A stretch of DNA of 64,000 bases from an uncultured Marvinbryantia sp. (GTDB lineage Bacteria; Bacillota; Clostridia; Lachnospirales; Lachnospiraceae): NCBI GenBank assembly GCA_937915375.1, contig CALDMO010000017.1, forward strand, positions 58,952 to 122,951, given 5' to 3'. The notes beneath the pieces were generated by a model. It did not search any database. It had not been told where the DNA came from and saw only the letters and a program-made list of their open reading frames with translations. Positions 53,416-61,559 of the stretch are shown in pieces (position 1 is the first letter of the stretch; every line of letters begins with the position of its first letter). Both the position numbers and the translations under genes were made by a program.

Positions 53416-53613
53416 TTGAAATTTAAAAAGATCAATGCCCTGTCACATTTTCCAGAGAATTTCCTATTGGCCGATGACCGCCTCCTTTCTTCCTGGGGGA
53501 TTCGTTTTACCATCGTGAATCACTATCTCGCTTTTTACCGCATTTCAGAAACAGCGAAACAGGTAACGATTGTCCATTTTTTGTATGCCAAAAGTAACTG
53601 GGCATCTATCTGA
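53416..53613 (+). pseudogene. ParE/RelE-type toxin remnant
   Basis: About 65 codons on the plus strand. LSHFPENFLLADDRLLSSWG and IRFTIVNHYLAFYRISETAK followed by VTIVHFLYAKSNW have the length, order and spacing of the C-terminal two thirds of ParE/RelE toxins (FPExxPLVDDEY, RKLxVxNYLVFYRVD, VYIxRVLYGRRDW). There is no proper start codon, ribosome site or antitoxin gene, so it is a fragment. It is the only rightward coding trace in the last 40 kb, consistent with an insertion remnant. Confidence 0.62.
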
Positions 53614-53785
53614 AAAGCAGGATTTCCATATAGCCATGGTAACTCATACTGATAACCAACCGCGCCCGAAGCTTCTTTGCCTTTTCCTGAACCAGCTTTT
53701 CTACCATATTTTTGCTCAATCCCTTAAAATAGGGGCGTTCCCAAAACAGAACCAACTCTTCCGGTATATTTTCCGGATTTGACAT
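53606..53785 (-). other. Unidentified 59-codon open frame in debris region
   Basis: The frame starts MSNPENIPEELVLFWERPYF and ends MEILLFR; it has an ATG and an AAGAGA element upstream, and the sequence looks protein-like rather than random, but I recognise no family. A neighbouring frame (IEEIIDTAVQTNERD) may be its missing beginning, which would mean a frameshift. Likely part of the same decayed element as the integrase and toxin traces. The rest of 52.98-54.03 kb shows only AT-rich sequence and a short palindrome TGTGTC-G-GACACA (53088-53100). Confidence 0.3.
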
Positions 53786-53889
53786 CTCTTTCGTTTGTTT
53801 GCACAGCGGTATCTATGATTTCTTCTATGGTTGATTTTTCTAACTATCCCCATTCGCAATTTAACAGTATTTATCTGATTTTAGAACTT

Positions 53890-53935
53890 TCACAAAAAAA
53901 TAGATGAAGCAGACTCACGATAATCTGCTCCACCT
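53890..53935 (-). terminator. Probable terminator of the membrane-protein pair
   Basis: Read leftward, GAGCAGA and TCTGCTTC form a short stem around ten bases, followed by ATCTATTTTTTT. It would end the transcript of the DUF3267 and small membrane genes. Confidence 0.5.
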
Positions 53936-54035
53936 GTAAAAAATTTTGTCATTTCTTCATTACATTATCCGCAATATTACTTTTTGCATCCGAAACTGCC
54001 AACACTAAATCTATTTCTTTCATTTATCACCTTCC

Positions 54036-54515
54036 TTATATTTTTCTGTCCGAATAATTGGCATTTTTGAGTATGGAAAACGCTTCTGCAATATCCACAC
54101 CAGACAGAATAAGGATAAACTCCGCACTTACAAATGAGAATGTTCCTGGGTAAATAAATAATACTATAATTCCTATGGTTCCCATGGTCCAAAGAGGCAG
54201 CAGCCTTCCAGCCAGATAATGAGGTATCCCTAAGAAGGTGCGGCATGTACATACCGGTAATAATCTCTTCCTCTGAAACACAATCTGGCATGTATGTCCT
54301 TTTCCAAAAAGCAACCAGCCTACACCATGAAGCATTTCATGCAGAATCCCGCATACGATAATTATGGCTATAAGCATCGCCGCAAATTCAATTCCCTGTA
54401 TACGCTGTTCCATTCTATGCGGAAGCAAATAGCTTTGATATAATCCAAAGACCAAAAGCATTAATGGCAGAGCAAAGAGTAATCTTTTTACCTGCATCCA
54501 CATCCATTTTCGCAT
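54036..54515 (-). CDS. DUF3267-type membrane protein with HExxH-like motif
   Basis: 159 residues from ATG 54515; a longer frame overlaps the previous gene and lacks a site. About four hydrophobic segments; CGILHEMLHGVGWLLFGKGH carries HEMLH, the zinc-peptidase-like motif of the DUF3267 family, placed at the end of the second helix. The family is thought to be intramembrane metalloprotease-like, without shown activity. It begins 10 bases after the small membrane gene, forming a two-gene unit next to an agr-type two-component system, so a role with secreted peptides is possible but unproven. Confidence 0.72.
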   Translation of the reverse strand: MRKWMWMQVKRLLFALPLMLLVFGLYQSYLLPHRMEQRIQGIEFAAMLIAIIIVCGILHEMLHGVGWLLFGKGHTCQIVFQRKRLLPVCTCRTFLGIPHYLAGRLLPLWTMGTIGIIVLFIYPGTFSFVSAEFILILSGVDIAEAFSILKNANYSDRKI

Positions 54516-54525
54516 ATCGTTTTTC

Positions 54526-54798
54526 TTATAAAAAGAGCTGCACAACAATAGCTACAAACCAAACAATCAGTAAAAGACCGTCAACATGTGCCAGCAGTCT
54601 GATGGCTTTGTTTTCTGGTGTTTTACCGCCAAAAATGGGATTTTCCAAATACAGGCAATTGGCAGCTATAATCAGCAGAGAATAATTAGATGCGAGGTTG
54701 GCATTTCCCCTGTACATCGAAAGAAAATAGCCTGCAAAAGCGATAAAAATGGCTGGCAGCATTACCATGTGATTTGATAAAATAGATTTTGTTTTCAT
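54526..54798 (-). CDS. Small membrane protein, unknown
   Basis: 90 residues; three hydrophobic segments (MLPAIFIAFAGYFLSMYRG, YSLLIIAANCLYL, GLLLIVWFVAIVVQLFL). GGGAGGTCATTTTT precedes the ATG. A -10-like TATAGT lies upstream (54844-54839, minus strand). No family recognised. It precedes the DUF3267 gene in one unit, between debris and the LytTR regulator. Confidence 0.65.
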   Translation of the reverse strand: MKTKSILSNHMVMLPAIFIAFAGYFLSMYRGNANLASNYSLLIIAANCLYLENPIFGGKTPENKAIRLLAHVDGLLLIVWFVAIVVQLFL

Positions 54799-54907
54799 AA
54801 AAATGACCTCCCGTTGTTGTTTTTGTTTTCTTGAGATAACTATAACAAACGAAAGGTCCTATTGTTCATTTTTTACGCAAATTGCCCGTTTGGTTTCACG
54901 AACGGTA

Positions 54908-55660
54908 TTATTTTTCTTTTACATTTTGTTTTTTCCGGGTGTTATACTCAGTTTTGGCTCTTCTGGACAAAGGACATTCCTCACCATTGTCCAAAATAAC
55001 AGCCTGGCGTTTCAGATCTACTGTCCGAATGCGATTACGGTTTACCAGAAAACCTCTGTGACAACGCCAAAAATCTTCACCCATCTCTTCTGCGAAATGT
55101 TCCAGACTGCTGTTAAATTCCAGCAGTTCATTATCCAGATGCAGACAAAGTGTGTGCTTAAATCCCAGGGCTTCAAAATAAAGAATGGTGTCTACCGGAA
55201 TATGGCGGACAGTGTCAAACAACCGAATTGTACAGTATCTTCCATTCTTCGGACGTTCACAGGTCAGACGCTCCTGAATACTTGTCAGACACGCTCTGAC
55301 CCGAACCGCCATCGCATCATAATCACCTTTCACAATATAGTCCAATGCTTCCAGCCGTAATCGGAAGGTTTCAAATGTCAAATCGTCATGCGCCGTGATA
55401 AATATGATAAAGCCTCTCGGATCATGAAGCCTTAACTTCTGTGCCAGTTCCAGTCCGCTCATCCTTCCCGGAAAATCAATATCAAGAAAATATACCGCCG
55501 GTATCGTATCCTTCCTTTGAAGGTCTAATAATTTTTCAGGTGTATCTGCCGCGCGGACAGGCCCCATATCCCCATTTAGTATAGTGATCTGGTTTGAAAT
55601 AATATGTTCCAGTCTGTCACTGATGAGTTTTTCATCATCACATATGTAAATTGGAATCAT
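54908..55660 (-). CDS. LytTR-type response regulator (AgrA-like)
   Basis: 250 residues. The receiver domain (about 1-130) has the acidic pair in YICDDE, the phospho-Asp in YFLDIDFPG and the Thr/Lys at ITAHDD and DYIVKGD. The C-terminal LytTR DNA-binding domain (about 145-245) contains DTILYFEALGFKHTL, FWRCHRGFLVNRNRIRTVDL and CPLSRRAKTEYN. It is activated by the histidine kinase 12 bases upstream. Direct repeats upstream of the ABC exporter genes (60.75 kb) may be one of its targets. Confidence 0.93.
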   Translation of the reverse strand: MIPIYICDDEKLISDRLEHIISNQITILNGDMGPVRAADTPEKLLDLQRKDTIPAVYFLDIDFPGRMSGLELAQKLRLHDPRGFIIFITAHDDLTFETFRLRLEALDYIVKGDYDAMAVRVRACLTSIQERLTCERPKNGRYCTIRLFDTVRHIPVDTILYFEALGFKHTLCLHLDNELLEFNSSLEHFAEEMGEDFWRCHRGFLVNRNRIRTVDLKRQAVILDNGEECPLSRRAKTEYNTRKKQNVKEK

Positions 55661-55672
55661 TCCTCTTCTCTC

Positions 55673-57046
55673 CTATGCTGCCGGAAGTCGCAATTCCTGC
55701 ACAAAATATCCGTCTTTTAAGTAGGTTCTTGTGACACAGCCTCTGCATCGGGATACGATGCGACGATAACTGGTAAGCCCTGTGCCATGACCATTTCCTT
55801 TTGTCGTATAGCCTTTCCGGGAAAGTGCAGATAACTCCGGTGTTTTTTCGTAATTATTAGAAACTGCAATATACAATTCCGTTTCTTCCTGAAGAAGGAC
55901 AATCCGCACGGTTCCGTCCGTTTGCGGCACTGCCTCAATTGCATTATCAATCAGAATTCCTAATCCCCGTAGCAGATCTTCCGTTTCCATTACCACTTTG
56001 GTGTCAACCGGATAGAGTACCTCAAGTACGGAATGTATTCCTTTTTTTCGCATATCGGCCAACTTTGTAGTCAGCAAAGAGCGCAGCGGATAAAGCCCGA
56101 TATTATTCAGTCCATCCATCTGCTGGATTTCCTGTCCCAGCTTTTCATCAAAATAGCTGCTGGTCTTTTTCATAAAATCCTGAATTCCTGCAAGATCACC
56201 TTCCTGTACCTGTAAGGTAAGACCGGAAAACAGATTTGTGAAATCATGACGGAATGCACGTATCTCCTGCTGCAATTCTTCCAAAAGTGCCATATGCGCT
56301 TGATGCTGTGCAATCGTTTCTTCCTGTGCCCGGATTTTATCCTGCCCTGCTGCATACATTGCCAGAAACTGTACCCAGAATAAAGCTGCTACAATGAGAG
56401 CAAAAAAGAAAATATTATAACCTATCCCCGGCGTCGTATCAGGATACATCCAATTCAATACCTGCCAGATACACATCAGTACAAAGCCGAACAATAAAGT
56501 TCCAATTGCCCACGTTTTTTTGGAAAACAAATGGGAAAAGTACCGATAAAAACTACTTTTTCTCAAAATCGGTACCACAATCGCAGCTGTCAGTAACACT
56601 GCAAGGTACGGAATATAGATTGTGATAAACGTATACAGATACATACCGCCGAATGTCGGGCTGTAGTAAGACGTCACTTCCATCAGGACGGAATTTGCTG
56701 TATACGCAATAAAGTTTCCTAAAAATGCTGCGGCTAATCCCTGCCAGAAATCAGTGCCAAAACATCGGCGCAGTACAAGTGCCAATACCACGGCATGCAA
56801 CAGATTCCCTAACGTGCCATTTAGTAAATTGATAATATTTACATGCCGATATACCCCCATCGTTACATCCAATATAACTATCACTGCATATATCATTGCA
56901 TTTGCCAACAGATAGTAAACTGTATAAATCAGGCACGGAACCAGCTTTATCTTTTTTCCTAAAATTCCGGATGCCAGGGTATATAACCCGATTCCAAAAC
57001 ATGCAAAAGAAAATCCGACTGAAAACAGTCGAAACGAGAGTGGCAT
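55673..57046 (-). CDS. GHKL (HPK10/AgrC-type) sensor histidine kinase
   Basis: 457 residues from ATG 57046 behind GCAGGAGG; the in-frame upstream part overlaps the promoter. Seven or so membrane helices (about 5-230) form the sensor, then the dimerisation helix with the phospho-acceptor His in FRHDFTNLFSG (about 270), the N box IDNAIEAVP and G box GNGHGTGLTSY of the short GHKL ATPase. No AgrB/AgrD-type peptide gene is adjacent, so the ligand is unknown. Regulates with the LytTR regulator downstream. Confidence 0.92.
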   Translation of the reverse strand: MPLSFRLFSVGFSFACFGIGLYTLASGILGKKIKLVPCLIYTVYYLLANAMIYAVIVILDVTMGVYRHVNIINLLNGTLGNLLHAVVLALVLRRCFGTDFWQGLAAAFLGNFIAYTANSVLMEVTSYYSPTFGGMYLYTFITIYIPYLAVLLTAAIVVPILRKSSFYRYFSHLFSKKTWAIGTLLFGFVLMCIWQVLNWMYPDTTPGIGYNIFFFALIVAALFWVQFLAMYAAGQDKIRAQEETIAQHQAHMALLEELQQEIRAFRHDFTNLFSGLTLQVQEGDLAGIQDFMKKTSSYFDEKLGQEIQQMDGLNNIGLYPLRSLLTTKLADMRKKGIHSVLEVLYPVDTKVVMETEDLLRGLGILIDNAIEAVPQTDGTVRIVLLQEETELYIAVSNNYEKTPELSALSRKGYTTKGNGHGTGLTSYRRIVSRCRGCVTRTYLKDGYFVQELRLPAA

Positions 57047-57082
57047 AATAAAATCCTCCTGCTTATAAAATATCCACACTCT

Positions 57083-57118
57083 ATTATAACTAGTGCTTTC
57101 GTGCGGTGCAACACGAAA
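57083..57118 (-). promoter_or_regulatory. Promoter and operator-like repeat of the kinase/regulator pair
   Basis: Minus strand: TTGCAC (57111-57106), 17-base spacer, TATAAT (57088-57083). An inverted repeat TTTCGTG (57097-57103)/CACGAAA (57112-57118) straddles the -35 with an eight-base centre, a good place for a repressor or for autoregulation. Confidence 0.75.
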
Positions 57119-57173
57119 TTCTTTCAGTAACAAACTTTTTTGTGTTTCTTTTTTAGTAATGCAAAAGGTAAAT

Positions 57174-57404
57174 TCACCTCACGTATTCGAAGTAGTAGCA
57201 ACTTTGATTTTTTGTATTTTCCCCCTGTGAAAGGTATAATTTATAATCCCGACTTGTCATTTCCCTTGTTACGCGCAAACGGTCATCACTTCGTTCCAAT
57301 TCCAACAGATCACAAACATAAAGGTATGCCGAATCCAGCGGAAGAAGAAACTCCAATTCTTCAAATGTAAAGCCCTTATTGCAAACCGCCCGAATGTCAT
57401 TTGT
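57174..57404 (-). pseudogene. Fragment of an unknown gene
   Basis: Open minus-strand frame beginning after a stop at 57407: DIRAVCNKGFTFEELEFLL continues with DSAYLYVCDLLELERSDDRL and MTSRDYKLYLSQGEN and ends at 57174. No start codon with a ribosome site exists at its beginning, although ATG at 57356 is usable. It looks like a C-terminal piece of an element-borne gene; I do not recognise it. Confidence 0.35.
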
Positions 57405-57415
57405 TCAGGCGGTTT
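57383..57415 (-). terminator. Hairpin after the ABC permease gene
   Basis: AAACCGCC (57383-57390) and GGCGGTTT (57408-57415) pair perfectly around 17 bases right after the stop of the permease gene. No T-tract follows leftward, so termination may be partial. Confidence 0.5.
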
Positions 57416-57420
57416 CAAGA

Positions 57421-59997
57421 TTACTCCATACGAAGCCGTTCCACAATGCTTTGCTTTTCCAAGTTCTTAAAACACAGATATGGAAGCAATACTGCAAATA
57501 TCAGTAAAATCGGAGTACAGATGATAAGAGGCAACAGAGTGAAATGGAATGTAGTAAATCCTCCTTCTACCATTGCACGGATTCCTATACCCACTGCAGC
57601 TGCACTAATCACATAGGAAACTGTCAGAGTAATGGCAGCATAGTACAGTCCTTCATAGACCAGCATCCAGCAAAGCTGCTTTTTTGTCATACCTACACTT
57701 TGGATCATAGCAAATTCCCGTCTTCGTGACACGATGGCTGTCACCATGGAATTGATAAAATTCAGAACTCCTACCAGAGCAATGATGATGCTGATGGCAT
57801 TTCCCATGACTGCAGAAGAACGTGTTTCTCTCTTATACTGTTCTGTCATGGAACTGCGGGATGTCACCGGAAGGCTGCTGTCCTCTTCCTCAATATAAGT
57901 ATTCAGCCATTCCTGCATTCCACTCATATGTGAATCCTCTACATTCACAAACAATCTTCGCAGCGTATTCTCCGGCCACTGTGCCCGAAAAGCATCTGTG
58001 GGAAGGATAAAATGCATTTCCATAGAGGAAGGTGCTCCCATTTCCGCTGCTCCGTCATCTATAGGCATCAGAGGATATACCACTGCCATCACCTCATAAG
58101 ATTTTCCCTCAAGTTCTATGGTACTTCCCACTGACGGAGCCGGAAGCGATGGATAAATCTCTCCCTGCTCTATGGCAGGTCCCACTGCCAGAACGTATTT
58201 CCCACTGGCAAAGGCTTCCGTATCAAAAGCGCCGTCCATGATATACGCTTCCTCTGTGGCCGCCTCAAGTGGTATTCCATCCATACCAAATATTACAGCG
58301 CTCATTTCCCAAGTCTCTATTGCCTTGTGGAACGCTTCTGCTCCCGAGGGGTCGTAGGTACTCCAAACTGCAAGCATTTCTTCTGTATAGAAGTCTTGGA
58401 GATTTTTTACAGTCTGCTCATCCATCTTCCAGATAAACTGTGCGGAATACTGATGTCCTGTAGATTCCACACCTTCAAAGGCTTCTACGTTTTTCACTAA
58501 CATTTCATTTAAGGTATCTCCCATTGGATCGTATCCTCCGATATAATCTTCGCTGGTTACATCGGAAAGTTCAAAATCCGCAATGGTCAGATTTGCCAGA
58601 TATTTCTCCATATCAAAAGCTGCATTTTTTGCATAAAAACAGCTCAGAAGCACCATGCCCAGTGTCAGGGAACAAATCACGGTAATCGTCCTTTTTTTAT
58701 TCCGCCCCAGATTTGCCCATGCCATGCTTGCAAGAGAAGTTTGCTCCTTTTTTCTTCTTGTTTTTTTACTTTTACCATCTGCATCATTCATGCGAAGTGC
58801 TTCTACCGGAGAGACCTTTCCTGCCAGTCTTGCGGGACGCAAACAGGAAATCAGTACCGTAAGCCATGCAAAGACTGCTGATCCGATAAAAATAAGCGGA
58901 CTTACCGATACGCGGTTCTTTCCTTCTATAATTCCGGTAAAAGCAGGAACCAGTACCATGCCAAGAAGCCATCCTAGAATGAGACCTGCCGGAATGCCGA
59001 TAAAGCACAAAAGGTTGGATTGTCCGAAGATCAGTTTTTTAATCTGTTTCGTGGTCATTCCCAGTGTTTTCAGCTTGCCGTAGAACTGGACGTCTGCCGT
59101 TACGCTGATCTGAAAAATATTGTAAATAATGAGATAGCCTGCGATAAACACCAAAACCATACCGAGATACATGGGCAGGGTTTCCTGAAGCGCTGTAGCG
59201 CTCATCTCCGGTGAATAAGCCAAATTCACATGATATTCCAAATCTGTAAGCCCGGTATCGGAAAGCACCTGCTCCATAGTGTTTTCAATCTTTCGGTCAT
59301 TATGCAGCGTAACCTGGGCCATATGTATTCCGAAAACATTTCCATCTGTTACACTTTCTGCTCCGCTTTCCAACATGGTATCCACATAAGGTTTTGATAC
59401 CCATGCCATGCTGGCATATACCGATTCATTCCCTTCCCAGAAACCGCTCAACGTAAAAATGGAAGAAATCGTTTCTGCATCCGGATCAGACAGATCCTTT
59501 CTCCATTCCAGAGTAACCGTCTCTCCAAGCTTCGGTTCCACACCAAGGCGTTTTAGGGTTAAGGTATCCAGTGCTGCCTCATTTTCCTTCTCCGGTAGAT
59601 GTCCGGTGGTAGGCATACAAAAAGAATGAGAGGCATAACTTTCATCTGCCCAGCAGATTTCTACCTGTTTACCGGAAAGTACTTTGTTTTCCGCAAGCCC
59701 CAAAACCGTGCTTTCCCCAACTTCTTTAACATCCGGATGGTTTGTCAGCATTTCAATCTGTTCTGACGTAATAGATTTGAAAGAAACCTGTGCATCATAT
59801 CCTGTCTGACGGAAGGTCATCTCCACCAGATTTTCACTCATACTCTGTGCCAGAGTAAATAAAGTGGCAAACATCATCGTAGTCATCAAAATCGCCAGCA
59901 CCGCCACCAGGTTTCTTCCTTTGTTTTTCTGAAAAAGCCGTTGCTTTAATACACGAACCGGCTCGAATTTTTTTCTGCTTCTTCTCTCTCTGCTCAT
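57421..59997 (-). CDS. FtsX-type ABC transporter permease
   Basis: 858 residues. Large permease with an N-terminal helix (about 30-50, LVAVLAILMTTMMFATLFTL), an extracytoplasmic domain, three helices (about 290-390 with LVFIAGYLIIYNIFQISV), a second extracytoplasmic domain and a C-terminal FtsX domain (MGNAISIIIALVGVLNFINS). KLKTLGMTTKQIKK and QSVGMTKKQLC are the coupling motifs. Ten-helix layout as in BceB/MacB-like systems for antimicrobial peptides or lipoprotein/cargo release. Its ATPase is encoded 14 bases upstream. Similar in build to the broken permease at 61.6-64 kb, hence paralogues. Confidence 0.9.
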   Translation of the reverse strand: MSRERRSRKKFEPVRVLKQRLFQKNKGRNLVAVLAILMTTMMFATLFTLAQSMSENLVEMTFRQTGYDAQVSFKSITSEQIEMLTNHPDVKEVGESTVLGLAENKVLSGKQVEICWADESYASHSFCMPTTGHLPEKENEAALDTLTLKRLGVEPKLGETVTLEWRKDLSDPDAETISSIFTLSGFWEGNESVYASMAWVSKPYVDTMLESGAESVTDGNVFGIHMAQVTLHNDRKIENTMEQVLSDTGLTDLEYHVNLAYSPEMSATALQETLPMYLGMVLVFIAGYLIIYNIFQISVTADVQFYGKLKTLGMTTKQIKKLIFGQSNLLCFIGIPAGLILGWLLGMVLVPAFTGIIEGKNRVSVSPLIFIGSAVFAWLTVLISCLRPARLAGKVSPVEALRMNDADGKSKKTRRKKEQTSLASMAWANLGRNKKRTITVICSLTLGMVLLSCFYAKNAAFDMEKYLANLTIADFELSDVTSEDYIGGYDPMGDTLNEMLVKNVEAFEGVESTGHQYSAQFIWKMDEQTVKNLQDFYTEEMLAVWSTYDPSGAEAFHKAIETWEMSAVIFGMDGIPLEAATEEAYIMDGAFDTEAFASGKYVLAVGPAIEQGEIYPSLPAPSVGSTIELEGKSYEVMAVVYPLMPIDDGAAEMGAPSSMEMHFILPTDAFRAQWPENTLRRLFVNVEDSHMSGMQEWLNTYIEEEDSSLPVTSRSSMTEQYKRETRSSAVMGNAISIIIALVGVLNFINSMVTAIVSRRREFAMIQSVGMTKKQLCWMLVYEGLYYAAITLTVSYVISAAAVGIGIRAMVEGGFTTFHFTLLPLIICTPILLIFAVLLPYLCFKNLEKQSIVERLRME

Positions 59998-60011
59998 ATC
60001 TTCTGCCCTTC

Positions 60012-60680
60012 CTATTCTGCAATCCTTCCATCCTCAATCCGGATAATCCGGTCAGCCATCTGTGCGATCTCCGGATTATGGGTGATCATCACAATGGTCT
60101 GATGAAATTCCCGACTGGTCATTTTCAAAAGCCCGATCACATCATCACTGGTCTTGCTGTCCAGATTTCCCGTAGGCTCATCTGCCAGAATGATCGAAGG
60201 CTTGCTTGCCAGCGCCCGGGCAATGGCCACTCTCTGCTGCTGCCCGCCGGAAAGGTTATTGGGAAGAGAATCCAGTTTCTTTTCCAGCCCCAGAAGCCTG
60301 ACTACTTCCATAATAAACTTTTTATCCGGTTTTCTTCCGTCCAGCGAAATAGGGAAAATGATATTTTCCCATACGCTTAACACCGGAACCAGATTATAAT
60401 TCTGGAAAATAAATCCAATCTGTTTTCTCCGGAAAATCATTGCCTGCTCACTTCCCAACTTGGCAAGATCCGTAGTCCCAATACGGATGCTTCCCTCTGT
60501 GGGCGTATCCAGTCCTCCCAGCATATTTAAAAGTGTGGATTTTCCGGAACCTGAAGTTCCGATGATCGCAGTAAATTTTCCACGCTCTATCTCTAAGTCC
60601 ACGCCGTCCAACGCCCGTACCTGTGTTTCGCCTTTTCCATAATATTTTTTTAAGTCTGTGGCTGTTAAGATTGCTTCCAT
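60012..60680 (-). CDS. ABC transporter ATPase, FtsE/MacB/BceA type
   Basis: 222 residues, complete. Walker A GTSGSGKSTLLNMLGG, Q loop FIFQNYNLVPVLSVWENI, signature LSGGQQQRVAIARAL, Walker B ILADEPTGNLD and H loop MITHNPEIA are all intact. Drives the FtsX-type permease downstream; it may also serve the second permease locus, for which no ATPase is seen in the window. Start is behind GGGAGGAAAG. Confidence 0.95.
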   Translation of the reverse strand: MEAILTATDLKKYYGKGETQVRALDGVDLEIERGKFTAIIGTSGSGKSTLLNMLGGLDTPTEGSIRIGTTDLAKLGSEQAMIFRRKQIGFIFQNYNLVPVLSVWENIIFPISLDGRKPDKKFIMEVVRLLGLEKKLDSLPNNLSGGQQQRVAIARALASKPSIILADEPTGNLDSKTSDDVIGLLKMTSREFHQTIVMITHNPEIAQMADRIIRIEDGRIAE

Positions 60681-60722
60681 CTATCTTTCCTCCCTGTGTC
60701 CTGTCTTTTTTAGGTTGGTTTT

Positions 60723-60766
60723 ACTATAACAGACCAATGTTTCAATCAAGGTACAGGAAAGGTACA
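60723..60766 (-). promoter_or_regulatory. Activator-type promoter with direct repeats before the ABC genes
   Basis: Minus strand: two copies of TGTACCTT (60766-60759 and 60755-60748) with an 11-base period, one helical turn, lie just upstream of and overlapping a TTGATT -35 (60749-60744); TATAGT (60728-60723) is the -10, only 15 bases away. Short spacing plus tandem direct repeats suggests a promoter needing an activator, perhaps the LytTR regulator nearby. Confidence 0.5.
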
Positions 60767-60794
60767 TTTTTGTAACTTTGGGGAATTGTTCTGA

Positions 60795-60851
60795 AAAATA
60801 TTTCTGGCACGGCAGGCTTTCAAAAGCCATATACCGTGCCAGAAATATTTT
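60795..60851 (-). terminator. Strong terminator of the second ABC unit
   Basis: AAAATATTTCTGGCACGG (60795-60812) and its complement (60834-60851) form a perfect 18-bp stem with an inner GGCTTT/AAAGCC stem (60815-60828). Read leftward it is followed by TTTTTCAG. It isolates the ABC ATPase/permease pair from the unit coming from the right edge. Confidence 0.88.
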
Positions 60852-60856
60852 CTTCT

Positions 60857-61555
60857 TTATTCATGAATGGTGTAATATTCCAATCCAAAAATACTTTGTT
60901 TGGTACAGATCTTTCGGATATCCCCGATGGAAGATCTGCCATAAACACTTCTTGAAACAGAAAAGCGCTCTTCTTCTCCCTTCCAGTTGCCATACAGATA
61001 ATAATCCAACGTTTTTCCGGCTGTATTTATCTCTTTGTCCGTTATCGTTATCGTTTCATGTACCGGTTCCGCAAACGTCAATAGATAATTGACGGGAAAG
61101 GTGATTCCAAAAGAAAGTACAAATACAGCGAACACAACGGAAATCTTGCGCCCCGGTCTTTGGGGTGTTTTTATCTTAGAAGATTTGATAAAATAAGGAA
61201 TTACAAGCACAATCGTAATATAAATCGCTATCTTCGTATAAACAATAAAACTGCATTCATAGACATTCAAATTGGACAAACATAAGATTAACGCGATTCC
61301 GGGTCCGACAAATGGAAGTTGAAAGACCAGTCCCTGTACTTTTTTGCTGATTGTATCAAAATACATATAGGGATAAAAGCTAAGATACATGGCATATGCA
61401 GCCAAGGGTATCGCGGTCAGAATAAAAAGCTTTATTTTTCCGCCAATCAAAACAGCGGCAAGATTCGAAAATACAAGAATCCATCCGGCTGTTTTGATTT
61501 TCTTTTCTGTCTCCGTAATGTCTATTCCTTTTTTTCCTCTTACTGATTTTTTCAT
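60857..61555 (-). CDS. Membrane protein, unknown
   Basis: 232 residues. About five hydrophobic segments (WILVFSNLAAVLIGG, LFILTAIPLAAYAMYLSF, GLVFQLPFVGPGIALIL, IAIYITIVLVIPYFI, ISVVFAVFVLSFGITFPV) and a C-terminal soluble part with many charged residues. AGGGGGAATAAAACG precedes the ATG. It begins four bases after the stop of the broken permease, so it was co-transcribed and may be an accessory subunit. No family recognised. Confidence 0.65.
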   Translation of the reverse strand: MKKSVRGKKGIDITETEKKIKTAGWILVFSNLAAVLIGGKIKLFILTAIPLAAYAMYLSFYPYMYFDTISKKVQGLVFQLPFVGPGIALILCLSNLNVYECSFIVYTKIAIYITIVLVIPYFIKSSKIKTPQRPGRKISVVFAVFVLSFGITFPVNYLLTFAEPVHETITITDKEINTAGKTLDYYLYGNWKGEEERFSVSRSVYGRSSIGDIRKICTKQSIFGLEYYTIHE

Positions 61556-61559
61556 CGTT

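Noticed and set aside
55673..57133. Longer start for the histidine kinase at 57133
   Set aside because: The extra 29 codons cover the promoter and have no ribosome site; ATG 57046 has a strong one.
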